A program made the translations under genes and the position numbers. From Okapia johnstoni (lineage: Eukaryota > Chordata > Mammalia > Artiodactyla > Giraffidae): a DNA stretch of 64,000 nucleotides. Shown here one piece after another: positions 1 to 12,600 of this stretch. Under the pieces are notes generated by a model that did no database searches, was not told where the DNA came from, and saw only the letters and a list, made by a program, of their open reading frames with translations. Position 1 is the stretch's first letter. Every line of letters begins with the position of its first letter. The stretch is from contig CM044312.1 in the NCBI GenBank assembly GCA_024291935.2, positions 363,501 through 427,500 on the forward strand, given 5' to 3'.

Positions 1-260
1 CTGTCAACCTCTTTTCCTCCTGCCTTCAATTTTTCCCAGCATCAGGGTCTTTTCCATTCAGCAGCTCTTCACATCAGGTGGCCAAAGTATTGGAGCTTCA
101 GCTTCACCATCAATCCTTCCAATGAATATTCAGGGATGATTTCCTTTAGACTGGACTAGTTGGATCTCCTTGCAGTCCAAGGGACACTCGAGTCTTCTCC
201 AACACCACAATTTGAAAGCATCAGTTCTTCAGTGTTCAGCCTTTATGGTCCAACTCTACA
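1..260 (-). mobile_element. BovB (RTE) LINE fragment
   Basis: This is the reverse complement of the C-terminal coding part of BovB, matching the other copies in the window (for example 13550-13800). It is cut by the left edge and stops at about 260, where unique sequence begins. Confidence 0.85.
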
Positions 261-521
261 TAAATCACCATTAAACACACATTTTTTACTTCTGGCTACC
301 ACTCAGGACCTCGTATGTTTTAAGGCATGAAATCAGACTTTCAGGTTCTGCTCTTTGATGAGGGTGTGTTCTCTTGAGGGTTCAATGGGCTCTGTGAACG
401 GTGATCTCCATGCACTTTCCACATCCCTTGGTAGCAGAGTGGCCAAGAGAACAGTCAGGCAGTCTGGTTTTTCATCCCCGTTCTGTCACTAGTAGCTGTC
501 CTGTAAATTTGGGATAGTAAT

Positions 522-1517
522 CTGACCTGTTTCTTGAGAAACCTGTATGCAGGTCCGGAAGCAACAGTTAGAACTGGACATGGAACAACAGACTGGTTCC
601 AAATAGGAAAAGGAGTATGTCAAGGCTGTATGTTGTCACCGTGCTTATTTAACTTATATGCAGAGTATATCATGAGAAATGCTGGGCTGGAAGAAACACA
701 AGCTGGAATCAAGATTGCTGGGAGAAATATCAATAACCTCAGATATGCGGATGACACCACCCTTATGGCAGAAAGTGAAGAAGAACTGAAGAGCCTCTTG
801 ATGAAGGTGAAAGAGGAGAGTGAAAAATTTGGCTTAAAGCTCAACGTTCAGAAAACTAAGATCATGGCATCTGGTCCCATCACTTCATGGGAAATAGATG
901 GGGAAACAGTGTCAGACTTTATTTTTTTTGGCTCCAGAATCACTGCTGATGGTGCTTGCAGCCATGAAATTAAAAGACGCTTACTCCTTGGAAGGAAGGT
1001 TATGGCCAACCTAGATAGCATATTTAAAAGCAGAGGCATTACTTTGCCAACAAAAGTCTGTCTAGTCGAGGCTATGGTTTTTCCACTGGTCATGTATGGA
1101 TGTGAGAGTTGTACGGTGAAGAAAGCTGAGCGCCGAAGAATTGATGCTTTTGAACTGTGGTGTTGGAGAAGACTCTTGAGAGTCCCTTGGACTGCAAGGA
1201 GATCCAATCAATCCATCCTAAAAGAGATCAATCCTGGGTGTTCATTGGAAGGTCTGATGTTGAAGCTGAAACTCCAATATTTTGGCCCCCTCATGAGAAG
1301 AGTTAACTCATTGGAAAAAGACCCTAATGCTGGGTAGGATTGGGGGCGGGAGGAGAAGGGGACGACAGAGGATGAGATGGTTGGATGGCATCACTGACTC
1401 GATGGACATGGGTTTGGGTGGACTCCGGGAGTTGGTGATGGACAGAGAGGCCTGGCGTGCTGCAGTTCATGGGGTCGCAAAGAGTCGGACACGACTGAGC
1501 AACTGAACTGAACTGAA
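522..1517 (+). mobile_element. BovB LINE, 5'-truncated, containing a reverse transcriptase fragment
   Basis: The copy starts in the reverse transcriptase and runs to the BovB 3' tail (AACTGAACTGAACTG). A 267-codon frame (534-1337) carries the RT signature YADD at about codons 71-74 and the conserved YGCES region. An extra A near 1315-1320 shifts the frame, so the C-terminal part is read in another phase. The 5' half (endonuclease) is missing, so this copy cannot move by itself. It is a 5' truncation, the usual product of target-primed insertion. Confidence 0.92.
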
Positions 1518-1639
1518 TAGTCCCAATTTGTAGATTTGTTCTAAGAATTAACTCAGGGAATGTGTCTGACTAACCTAGCACAGCGCCTGCTGCACAGACA
1601 GCAGTTTATACTCAGTAAGCCGCAGTTCAGTCTGGTGAT

Positions 1640-1786
1640 CAGGAGCTCAGTCATGGCCAACTCCTTGTGACCCCATAGACTGCAGCCCTCCGGGGGATCT
1701 TCCCAACCCAGGGATCGAACGTGCAAGTCTTGCATCACGTGTGTCGGCAGGCGGATCCTTCACCATCAGCACCGCCTGGGGAGCCC
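1640..1786 (-). mobile_element. Bov-tA-type SINE with internal deletion
   Basis: On the minus strand it begins like the tRNA-derived SINE (GGCTCCCCAGGCGGTGCTGATGG) and ends with the GTCACAAGGAG type tail. The middle section normally containing GGAGAATCCCATGGACAG is absent. Confidence 0.7.
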
Positions 1787-1820
1787 AAATGACAGTTACT
1801 CGTATTATTTTATACAAAAA

Positions 1821-1960
1821 TGGTTGGGTGGCATCACTGACTCAGTGGACGTGAGTTTGAGCAAACTCTGGGAGACGGTGACGGACAGGGGAGCCTGGAT
1901 TTCTGCTGCAGCTCATGGGGTCACAAAGAGTTGGACACGACTGAGCAACTAAACAACAAC
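1821..1960 (+). mobile_element. BovB 3'-end fragment
   Basis: It matches the last 140 bases of the BovB copies elsewhere (ATCACTGACTC...GACACGACTGAGCAAC), ending in a short AAC-rich tail. Confidence 0.8.
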
Positions 1961-2118
1961 ACACAAAAATAGTTTATAGTTTAGTCATATTGTCCCCCTT
2001 GATCCTCCAGAAACCTAGTTCAGGGGAAATTTATGATATGTCCATCGGCCATCCCTCAGCGTCTGCCTCCCCTCACTGTCTGCTTCTCCACGTCTGTCAC
2101 CTGAAAGACCTTGAAGAG

Positions 2119-2235
2119 ACCTTGCCCTCATCACCCCCTGACCCCTCACCCCTCAGCCCCGACCCCTCACCCCTCACCCCTCACGCCAGATCTATCATCA
2201 CCCCCCAGCCCTTCAACCCCTCACGCCAGATCTAA
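2119..2235. repeat. C-rich simple repeat (CCCCTCAC-like)
   Basis: CCCCTCAC and CCCTGACC words recur irregularly, and CCCCTCACGCCAGATCTA occurs twice about 50 bases apart. Confidence 0.7.
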
Positions 2236-3560
2236 ATCTCTTGCAACCTAGTCTGGCTGGCCTGGTTAGCCCTCAGCTTTCCCCAGCCCCACATGCCTCC
2301 TGCCTCCGGTTCCCCTCAGGTAGAAATCGCTCCTCTGCAGCGACGTGACCTCCAGACATGAGCAGCATTGCCAGCATCCTTTCCTAAATCTCTGCTTCTT
2401 AAGCATCATCTTTGTCAACTCTTGAGCCTTTTCCTTAATTCTGGAAGGTTGCCATCTATTTGGTTTTGTCCCAGAATGGGTTCAAGCTAAAACTTAATTT
2501 AGAAGAATTTGTTGCAGGCATGCCAGCCCACCCTGGGGATTCACGCAGATTAAAGGCTTCCCATCCTGCAGCGTAAAGGGGCAGGTCTTCTTGGGTTTGT
2601 GGGCATGGGGAAGGTGGAGCTGTGCGGCTGTGACAGACGTGGTGACAGTGGTCTCGCCAGCCAGGACCTGGCTGCTCATGGCCCCATGCCCTGGTTTGTG
2701 CTCAGGGACCAAGCCTGAGAGGTGGAATTGGTCCCAAGGAAACATCTTCTTGGGCACATACCCCAGAATAATGTTTCCTGGCCAGCTGCTCTCAGCCGGA
2801 GGATGGGATGGGGCGTGGTTCTTAGTGTATGTTACTGAGAAAAGTTGGCGTGGCCATGTCGGGCCCTGCCCTCCCCCTCCACCCCCGGTCCCCAGGACAA
2901 AATTGCCATACTTCAGTCTGTACTCCAGTCTGTCGTTGGGCCCCAGAGCAGTTTTCAGAATGTTCGTGTGGCCAGCGTGTATTTCTTTCTTGGAGGGGCG
3001 TGGAAGCATTTCTCAGAGGAGAACTCCCTGCTCAAAACTGCTTTAGCCTTTTTTCTGCAAGGGTTGTTTTAATGACAGAGAAAGCACTTTCTCAGCTATT
3101 TCTAAGTAGGTTTTTTTTCCCTACCTCTCCACTTATCTTCTCCAGTATACAGGCCCCATCATGGAGGACTGTAATTACAGTCCTAGTTTGGGAGACTCTG
3201 TGGAGAGGGGCCAATTAAGGAACATCGTGTGCCGGCTCCTTTGGGCCAAAAGGGAAAAAGAAAGGTGGGCTTCTGAGGCTCTGAGCCCGAGGCCTACGGA
3301 GGGTGGGGGTGCTAAGGGATGAGCTCCAGGTTTCGGGCTCTGTGGGTGCTCCTGAGGCCAGTGGGGAGGTGGGCAGGGGTTCCAGAGTGTCCTCAGAACA
3401 TGAGGGCCTGGGCCACACGCTTCTGTGGGAGGTTTCCCAGCACGGGGTGACAGAGCTGTATACACAGAGTAGATACACAGTAAGGACACTAGCTGACCTG
3501 TGTGACCCTTCACTTAGGGGTGTCAGGAGTCACTAAGCTGTGTGTGTGTTTTCCTCTTAG

Positions 3561-3602
3561 GTCCATTTTCCAGACACTGAGAGAGCAGAATGGCTGAATA
3601 AG
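3561..3602 (+). CDS. ESYT2: ESYT2 exon 2 (start of SMP region)
   Basis: Forty-two bases, 14 codons beginning [11 protein letters not shown], in phase 0 at both ends. The acceptor is a pyrimidine-rich tract ending TTAG and the donor is GTAAGA. It joins the membrane-proximal segment in the missing exon 1 to the SMP domain. Confidence 0.93.
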
Positions 3603-6600
3603 GTAAGAGGAGAGGAGGTGGGACACCAGACCTCACTGGGGGTCGGAGGGTGGGATGCCGCCTTTCCATGTGTGCGGGTTTGGGTGTTGACAATATGTGG
3701 ACGCATTTGGACTCAGCGGGTTGGCTTCTGCTCTCAAAATAACTGAGACATTACCTTCCTTTTCTAAACAGTGCAGACTGTGTCTTTGACATAAGAAAGC
3801 TAATAGTACTCTCGTAGTTGGACGTTTGGCCCTGGGTCTCCTCACTTTGATGATAGTCGTAAGTGGAAATTTTAGAACATTCTTATGAAGAGGGGAATAA
3901 CTCCCAAGAAATCTAGCCTTTTTCAAAAGGTTATGTTTTTAAATCATTATACTTTGAAGTAGATCTCTTTTATCTCTGTATTTTATATATCCTTAAAATT
4001 GTATAGTAATGTATAGTATAGTAATTGTATAATAATTGTAATGTAGGTAATGATTACCCGTAATGTAATCACTGGAAGTTAGTCCATCCTTAAGGACAAC
4101 TCATTAATGTTTGTTAAGAACAATACAGTTTTAGAAAGTTTTTAGCACTGAGTTGAAGCTGCAGGATTATCTGACTATTTGTGCATACCAGGTTGCTTCA
4201 GTCATGTCCAACTCTTTGACCCTGTGGATTGTAACCCACCAGGCTCCTCTGTCCATGGGATTCTCCAGACAAGAACGTTGAGTGGGTTGCCATGCCCTGC
4301 TAAAGGAGATTTTACCAACCCAGGGATCGAACCCTCGTTTCCTGTGGCTCCTGCATTGCAGGCAGATTGTTTACTGATGAACCACTGGGGAAGCCCTTTT
4401 CTGACTTTTTAGTAATGATTAAATGTGCTGATATGCTTAAACAAAATATTTAACTAGAATAACTAATTCCTGCAACGTACTGGTTGGTTAATCAATAGTT
4501 TATTGTTATAAAACATTTTAAAATCTTAGATGCTGTTTTTGCATAACAAAAAAGGACACCCCCCTTTTGCCTTTCAAAAATTCTGGTGAACTATACAAGC
4601 AGGATTTTTCATGATGATTTAGGTACTGTACTATTTGTTTGAGTGAGTGAAAGTCCGACTCTTTGTGACCCCATGAACTATACAGTCTTTGGAATTCTCC
4701 AGGTCTGAATACTGGAGTGGGTCACCTTTCCTTTCTCCAGGGGATCTTCCCAACCCAGGGATGGAACCCAGGTCTCCCGCATTGCAGGGGGATTCTTTAC
4801 CAGCTGAGCCACGTGTAACCTGAGCTGCTTCTCTTTTCCAGACTGTAAAACACATGTGGCCTTTTATTTGCCAGTTCATAGAGAAGTTGTTTCGAGAAAC
4901 CATAGAGCCGGCCGTGCGGGGCGCACACACCCACCTCAGCACCTTCAGCTTCACCAGGGTGGACGTGGGGCCGCAGGTTTGTTTCTTATCAAACTTTGCT
5001 ACCTGTGCATCACTGGGGAGAATGATCAACCACTTCCCATTGTTTGTAGAGCGCGCTGTTTTCCGGAAGGCTGGCTCCTGTCTCGGGGTCTCTCCTCCTC
5101 TGTCAGGACCTCGCCTCCTTTGTCCACTGTGGTGTCTCTGCCAGTCCAGGTCCATCTGTGGGCCCCTCGGCCGCACATTGTCCCGTCACAGTTACCTTTC
5201 TGCAGTTTCTACCATCTGTCCTGCTGGAGAGGGAGTTTGCTGTGGAAACTCGCTGATGATTGACACAAGCCGGAAGGAGCCCCCACCCCCACCCCATGTG
5301 TAAAAACAGCAGCTCCAGGCTCTAGTTTGGGCTCGCAGCACTGCGCTAGTGACACAGGTGAAGGGAAAGGTGGGCTTTGTTCTTGGAACCGAGTTATATA
5401 CAGAGGACGGTCACTGATTCCAACACTGACGGAAGCCTCAGGACCACCATAACAGCAGGTTTCCTTTTTTATTGTTTGAAGTCAGTGTTTACAATAACTA
5501 GCAACCGTTGAAGGTAACGTTTTTTCTATTGAGACATAATTGACACATAACCTTATATTAATTTCAAGGTAACATTGTTTTTATGCCTAATAAGAGTTCA
5601 GAATTCAACAGTACTGTTTTTTAGTTTATTTTTTGGCCACACTGCAACCCTGAGGGATCCTAGCTCGCCAACCAGGGGCCAGCGGCTGCAGAGCCCGTCG
5701 CGCACCCTCCCCGTGCGCTGCGTCCTGATGCCAATGCCCCCGCCCAGCAGGCCTGACCCCAGCTGTGTCCCTGCCCCAGGCCCCCTCCAGCCCACTCCTG
5801 GGTGTCCGTTGCCTTTCCCTGTCGAGGTCCATCTTCTTTGTGCGGAGACGCAGGTGTGTGTGTCCTGCCCAGCTGTGTCGTGCGAGCTGTTTGCCCTCTT
5901 GGCTGTGAATTGGCGGCATGCTGCCGTCTTGGGTGCGGTGGTCCTGTTCAGCACGTGGGGCCAGTGCAGGAACCCTGCGGGACTCTGCCTCTCATTCCCA
6001 CTTTACCTCGGTCCCCTGAGAGGACCGCGACAAGCGGGAATGCACAGCCAGAAGCCGGAATGCCACGTGAACATGAAATGGGGCTGCAAGGTTTCCTGTG
6101 AGGGGCCGAGGGTGAATAGCGTATGTTTTGATGGCTACATACGGTCTCAGAGGCATGTCCTCCTCCCGCCCTGCCCCCTTCTTTTCCAGTCCTGTGTCAT
6201 AGAGTCAGGTACGCTCACGTTCATGCAGATTTGGAATTCTTGCTCCAGCTGGGTTTGTCTCAGGAAGAGTTACATTCATGTTCTTGTGTGTACTTTCAAC
6301 TTAATGCTGATGAAGGGTAGGAATGTTGAGAGCAGTGCAGGTTCTGTCGGAGAGCTCAGTGTCACGGGGCGCTTGGACTTCTCATGGGAATAGGAGACCC
6401 ACGCATCTGATGCAGGGACCGGAGGGGGCATGGGAGACTTGAGCGGAGACCCTGCGACCTGGGGTGGTGGCAGCATGGGCCTGGAGTCTGCTCCTGCGGC
6501 CGACTGGGGGGGTCAGACTTCAGGCACCCACACCGTCAGGGTGAGAGTGGGGACCCGGTGGTTCTTCAGCTTGAGTTTTTCATGTCCAGCTGTTATGTTG

Positions 6601-9600
6601 AGAGCTTCCTTAGAAAGGGTCTCAAATCAGTAAATTGGGAAAGATTTTGAAATGATGCTGAAATATAATATTTATTATTGTCTGCCTTTTCTTTGTATAG
6701 TCATTCGCTTCTCACCTTGTTGCATGTATTATGTGTTGAAAATATAGTTGGTATTTTCAACGCAGTCATAAAGTCCCATTTTTATGAAAATATTAAGAAA
6801 TAGAAAGTTATGACATAAAGATGAAATGAAAAGAACTTCTCTTTTAGACAGGATGTTAAGGGTGGACTAGAGGGAATGGGTCAGAGGTCCCCTGGAGGAG
6901 ACAAGGACTGAGGGTCCTTGGGCAGGAGTGAAGCCGGGTCACGGCTCCGGGCCCCTGCTGAGCTAGGCAGCGCTCTGTGATCTGCTGGTCCCCCGTCCTG
7001 TGGGCCACTCGCACCCTGGAGGGCCCTCCCGAGTGTCTTACCAACGAGGGTGCTCGGGGCCAGAGGTTGACAGCGTCCGGGGGGTGAGACGACAGTGCGT
7101 CGTGAAGCAGAGGATTCACACCCGGGCCTGTGACCCAGGCTCATGTTCTGAGCCCTTCTGGGCTACAGGGTTTGCTTTTCTTCACCCTTCATATGTTTTA
7201 AATAAGCCTGTTCTTGTTTCAGCCCCTCCGGATCAATGGTGTTAAGGTGTATACTGAAAATGTCGATAAAAGGCAGATTATTTTGGATCTTCAGATTAGG
7301 TAAGTTTGTGTGTTTGTCATAGTTAATGATGTGTGATGTCACTTAGCTATGCCCATAGAGTAGACAATATAATGAGCACATATCTTACTGCTATTTGATG
7401 GAATTGGACGAACTTCTTGTTGGGGACCTAAACTTAGCTACTTTCTGGTTTTAGTTCCTGATAGCTTACATAATTGCCATTCGTAGAACATGTTAAAATA
7501 AAGGAAATTAAAGGCATTACCAGAAAACGACAGGCCCATATCCCTTGTGGACATTGATGCCATAATCTTTAAGAAAATGCTCACAAACTGAATTCAGCAA
7601 CATAGTGAAAGGATTATACACCATGACCAAGTGAGATTTATTTCCATAATGCAAGGGTGGTTCATTGTAAGAAAAGTGATCAGTGTAATACTCCACATTA
7701 ACAAGAGTGAAGGGGAAAACCACCTAATCATCTCAGCTGATGCAGAAAAAGCATTTGTTGAAATTCAACACTTACATGATAAAAACACTTAAGGCACAGA
7801 CAGAAGCAATGTTAGCATGATGGACTTGTTTTATTGGACTTGGAATACTTGGCATGTATTCCCAGCAAGCAGCATGCTCAGTGGTGAAAAACTGAAACCT
7901 TTCCTCTGAGATCAGGAACTTGACAAGGACACTGCTTTCGCCACTGTTGCTCAGCACTACTGGAAGTTCTTTCAGAGCAATTAGGTGTGAAAAAAACAAA
8001 ATAAAAGGCATGCGTTGTTGGAAAGGAAGCAGTAGTCAAGTAGAAGGGTACAAAATCAGCGCAAACACAATGTCCAGGTGCATTCGATACATTAACAGTA
8101 AACAGTCCAGAAGGAAATGAAGAAAGGTTCATTTACAGTAGAAGCAAGAAGAATAAAGTGCTTAGAAATTAACCAAGGTGGCGAAAGGCTTGTACAGTGA
8201 ACACTACAGAACGTTGATGCAAAAAATTACAGAAGACGTCAGTACATAGAGATACAGCCCAAGTTTGTAGTTTGGAAGACTAAATACTGTTAAAAGCCAA
8301 CACTAAAAGTTATTTATAGAATCAGTGCAATCAGGTATATGCATATACTCATATATATGATAAAGGATTGAGATCCAGAATGTATAAAGAACTGCTAGAA
8401 CTCAGCAACAACAAGAAAACAAATAACCTGATTCAGAAATGAGCAAGGGACTTGAATGGACGTCTCTCCAGAGCAGATACACTGCTGGACAAAGGCACAT
8501 GAACGGGAGCTCAACGTCGCTGTTAAAACTGCCGTGAGCCATCACCTCACACCCATCAGGATAGAAACTATCAAAAACCCAGAATGGATTAGTGAGCATG
8601 TGCAGAAATTGGAACCCCTGTACACTGGTGGTGGGAATATAAAAGATACAGTTGGGATAGCAACAGAATAGTAGCTCCTTAAAAAAGAGAAACAGAATAA
8701 CTATGTGACCCAGCACTTCCACTTCTGGGTAGGCACCTAGAAGAATCGAGAAAAAAATCCCAAAGGGGTCTTTGTGCACTTCAGTTCACAGCAGCGTATT
8801 CACAGTAGCTAAAGCATGGAAGCAGCCCACGTGTTCACGGACTGCTGGACGGGTAAGAAGGCGTGTGATGTGCATACTGGGGAGCATCGTTCAGGCTGTA
8901 GAGAGAAGGAGAGCCCGCAGCGAGTAGTGTCCATCCAGCTACGGCGGGCTGCACGGACCTTGGAGACATCATGCTAAATGAAGTAGGACAGTCACAGAGA
9001 GATTGTGTGTGATTCCCCCCGTGTGAGACCTCTCGAGGAGCAGACCCACAGAGACAGAGAGCAGGATGCAGGCTGCTGGGGAAGAGGGGAGGGGGGTGGG
9101 AGTCACCGAGTGATGGGCGTGGGACTTCAGTCTTGCACGATGAAGAGAGATGGTGGAAATGGATGGAAATGACGGTGGTGATGGTCGCTCAACAGTCTGA
9201 ATGTGCTTGATGCCACCGCCATGCACTTAAACATGAGTGAGATGGTAATGCTGTGTGCATTTTACCACAATAAAAAATAATTGGGAAAAAATTGATTAGG
9301 GGTCTGCCAAGGGCCTTCCCTGGTGGTGAAGGGCTTCTCTGGGAAAAAATTGATTAGGGGTCTGCCAGGGGCCTTCCCTGGTGGTGAAGGGCTTCTCTGG
9401 GAAAAAATTGATTAGGGGTCTGCCAGGGGCCTTCCCTGGTGGTGAAGGGCTTCTCTGGCTCTCGTCTATCCTTCAAAACCTGCTCATGGCTTCCTGAGGC
9501 CCCTGCACAGCCATGTGCCAGCTACTGACTGACACGGCTCAGCAGGCTTGCTTTTGTTTTGATTAAGGGTCGTTTTTTTCATCATGTCGTCTTTGAGTTC

Positions 9601-12600
9601 CTAAAGTGTATTAATGTAGTAAATGAACAGAGTCCATACCAATTACCTTTATTTTAGAAAGAGGCATAGAGTGTTATGATGATGTAATATGGAAAACTCT
9701 GCGTCTTCAACACATGTGGCACCACTGCAAATACTGCTGTCATGAGTGGAGTAAAAGAGGTGGCCCCGAGTTTGTCTTGGGGTCAGCTGTACCTGGCAAG
9801 GCTGTCCACAAGGCTGAGGGTGAGCTTCAGGGGGTGGAAACCTTGTTCTCTTATTCCAGCACCAAGGGAGCACTTCATACACATTTGTTAAACACTGAAA
9901 TGAGTCTGTTACCTGATGCCATTTTGAAGACTGCAGTCTGGTTTGTGTGGTTTCAGCAGACATAGCAGCATATGCAAAATATGCAGCTCAGATATTTATG
10001 TCTCTGAAACAGTCTGCATTCTACTTTTTCCTGTGTTCCAGACAAGAACCGTAACTAGATTACTGCCAGTGGAGTTGGGGAAGGAGTAATTGAGAGAGAA
10101 TAGAACATAAAATGATCGCATCTTAGGGTGTGTGGAGAAAACTTGTCGTTCGCCATGTGCCTCTACAAGGATGAGGTCACCAGCCACTGTGGTCGCTGCC
10201 CTTCCACACCCCTGCAAGGAGTTCAGGGCAGAGACCAGGAATGAGGCCCTCTGTGCTCTGGGAAAACTGGCAGAACTGACTTTCAGGCAGTTCGATATTT
10301 TCAAGAGAAGATTTTATGAGCCCAATTTCTTGCATCTTCTCATAGTTAGAAAAACTCTACAATCATTAACGAAGATGTCTCGCCTTGTAACTAGTAGCAA
10401 CCTTCTGCCAAAATGTGTCCTTGATTGCGTGCACCTCCTTCACCAAAAGAATCTATAGATAGTGACTTTTACGGCAGGAGTGTGACTGTTGGCAGACTTT
10501 CATCCCAGATGCCTTCTGTTGATATTTTGCTCATGTGCTTGGACACTCTCTGTTGTGGTTATCAGATTCCTCCCAATGCTCCAGAGCAGAAGCAAGATGA
10601 CCTGCTTCCAGCATCAAACCATTCAGGTTCCACAAAAACATCGTGAGCCTGTCACATTTTTATAAAGATAAGTGAAGCCTTACATGCAGCATCACACTCT
10701 GTTCACGGATGTCCACATTAGTGATTGAAGTGACAGTCACTGAGTAACAGTGATGCCTCGAACAGGTGTCATGTCTCTGAGGGCCTGAGCACTACTAGTT
10801 TCTCACAGTGGGAGAGCATGGGCACAACAGGTATTTGTGGTGAAATATGATCTAAGCATTGTATGTGTTTTAAACAGAGTTATTTATGAGACAAATGAAA
10901 ACTATACTCCATCAAGAGACTGCTCCAGAAGCTGCCCTTTGAGAAGTGACATTTGTACCAAGACCTTTGGCCAGGCAGCCAGCCTCGCCCCCCACGTGGC
11001 CGTGCTGACTCTGGTGGCAGTGCTGGCTCTGGTGGCCGTGGCTGCTGCAGCCCACGTGCTGGGACTCTGGCCCAGCTGGCCTGCAGGTTACAGCTTGCCT
11101 GTAGTCCAGTTTTGGTGGCTTTACTGGCATTGTATTCAGATTCTGTAGCTTGGGTCTGTGGTGATGAAGAGAATGTGATACAGAACTTTTTCTTTGCTAG
11201 TTTTGTAGGGAATTGTGAGATCGATCTGGAGATCAAGCGATATTTTTGTAGAGCTGGTGTGCAGAGTATACAGGTAAGGTTTTTTAAGTTTCATTTTCTT
11301 CTCAGATTCTCTGTGCTCTATTCAGAAAGAAAATTGTGAAGTTTTTATTAACTCAGAATTTCTTTGAAGTTAAAGAGAGAAGCCTGAAGTCATATGCTCA
11401 GGAATCACTGTGAGGATCTGGCATCCTCCTTTTGAGTCAGCAAGCGCCTGTGAAATTATTTCCATTAATGTTTTGTTTTCCCGTTTGAATTTAGATTCAT
11501 GGTACAATGCGGGTGATCCTGGAACCACTGATTGGAGACATGCCCTTAGTAGGAGCTTTGTCTATCTTCTTCCTTAGGAAGCCAGTAAGTCAAGGTTTAT
11601 TTCATTCTCTTCTTCCCATTCACTGACAAGAATGTGTACATGCCAAAGAACAGAGTAAGGAAAAGAGCCTATCTCACTTTATTCCCTTTGAGGCATGAAT
11701 CCTGTGTGCTTTCATCTCTTTATGCTTTAACATCCCTTGATAGACAACTTTTTCCTCATTATAAAACTAATAAGTTTGGGACTTGCCTGGTGGTCCGGTG
11801 GTTAAGACTCCAGACTTCCACTGCAGGGGCTGGGGTTCTACCCCTGTTCAGGGAGCTAGACCCTGCATGCCGCACAGCCAAAAAATAGAAATAACGCTAT
11901 AATATTAATTTCCAAATGAAACTTTAGTACTCAGAAAAGCAGGGTGTAGCTGTGAGAGGTTGAGAATCATTGGTACCCTTATATGATGAATTACAGCCCC
12001 TAAGCACAATCTTCAGAGAAAAGGGACTTTTTCGGTCACTTTCATCTGGAAAATATGAGGGCACAGTTCCCTGCCATCTGCCAAGTCCTTCCCCACCCCA
12101 GTGAAAAACAAAGATTTTGGGATTTTGACTGGATGATTTAGACGCATGGAAATCTTGAGAATGTGAAACTTTTCTACATTGTTTTGCTTGTTGATTTGTT
12201 CAGATTAGTTTTGATAATGTGCTACTTGCTTAAAAAAAAACAAAACTGCAAGTTTCCGAAGTGCTGCCCTCATGGAGCACGTGGAGGCAGGACGGATGTA
12301 CTGTCCTGTTTCAGGTTCAGTGATGGACGCAGGCCTCCCAGCCTCACTTCCCTCTCTCAGTGCCTCCTGTTCTTTGAACTGTGTTCTTTGATCAAACTGC
12401 CGTCTCCTGCCATCGGTCTCCACAGGGGATGGTCCCAGGACTCCCACAACCAAGTTACACAAATGCTCAGGTTCCTTAGTAAATGGCGTAGTGTTTGCTC
12501 ATAACCGCTGCACAGCCTCTAGCATCCTTTAAATCATCTCCAGATCAGTAGTAACACCTAATACAGTGTAACTTCTGTGTTAATAGTTGAAATGTAAATG

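Larger units (their letters stand above)
1..3560 (+). other. ESYT2: ESYT2 intron 1, right-hand part
   Basis: No exon is recognised. It contains BovB pieces (1-260, 522-1517, 1821-1960), a rearranged SINE (1640-1786) and a C-rich simple stretch (2119-2235). From 2240 to 3560 I see only unique intronic sequence; overlapping open frames near 2494-3218 on both strands show no domain or codon signature and look like chance. Confidence 0.75.
3603..4841 (+). other. ESYT2: ESYT2 intron 2
   Basis: AT-rich intron with two minus-strand SINEs (4190-4397 and 4641-4812). The rest, including the ATAGTAATGTA-type stretch around 3990-4060, shows nothing else I recognise. Confidence 0.7.
4977..7222 (+). other. 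ESYT2: ESYT2 intron 3
   Basis: Probable short pieces of an old L1 (5524-5578) and a CHR-type SINE (5620-5690), then GC-rich unique sequence to about 6600 and AT-rich sequence to 6850. A 272-codon open frame at 5575-6393 begins inside the repeat pieces and shows no domain; I treat it as chance in a GC-rich stretch. Confidence 0.65.
7300..11200 (+). other. ESYT2: ESYT2 intron 4
   Basis: The left half is an old L1 (about 7490-9282) followed by a triplicated 58-base unit (9283-9456). From 9457 to 11200 I see unique intronic sequence with scattered chance open frames and no recognised exon. Confidence 0.7.

Noticed and set aside
534..1337. Reverse transcriptase gene of a virus or a bacterial retroelement
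   Set aside because: The sequence is BovB, a non-LTR LINE with its typical 3' tail; there are no LTRs, gag or env, and the copy is truncated and frameshifted.
1..3560. ESYT2 exon 1 or promoter inside the window
   Set aside because: No GC-rich first exon, no coding match for the N-terminal hairpin and no CpG island is present; BovB and unique intronic sequence fill the region.
5575..6393. 272-codon open frame in intron 3
   Set aside because: It begins in repeat remnants, lies inside a verified intron between exons 3 and 4, and has no recognisable protein features.
10837..11339. Coding exon extended upstream of 11201 through the open frames here
   Set aside because: The acceptor CTTTGCTAG at 11200 and the reading frame of ESYT2 define exon 5; the open frames use other phases or intronic sequence.
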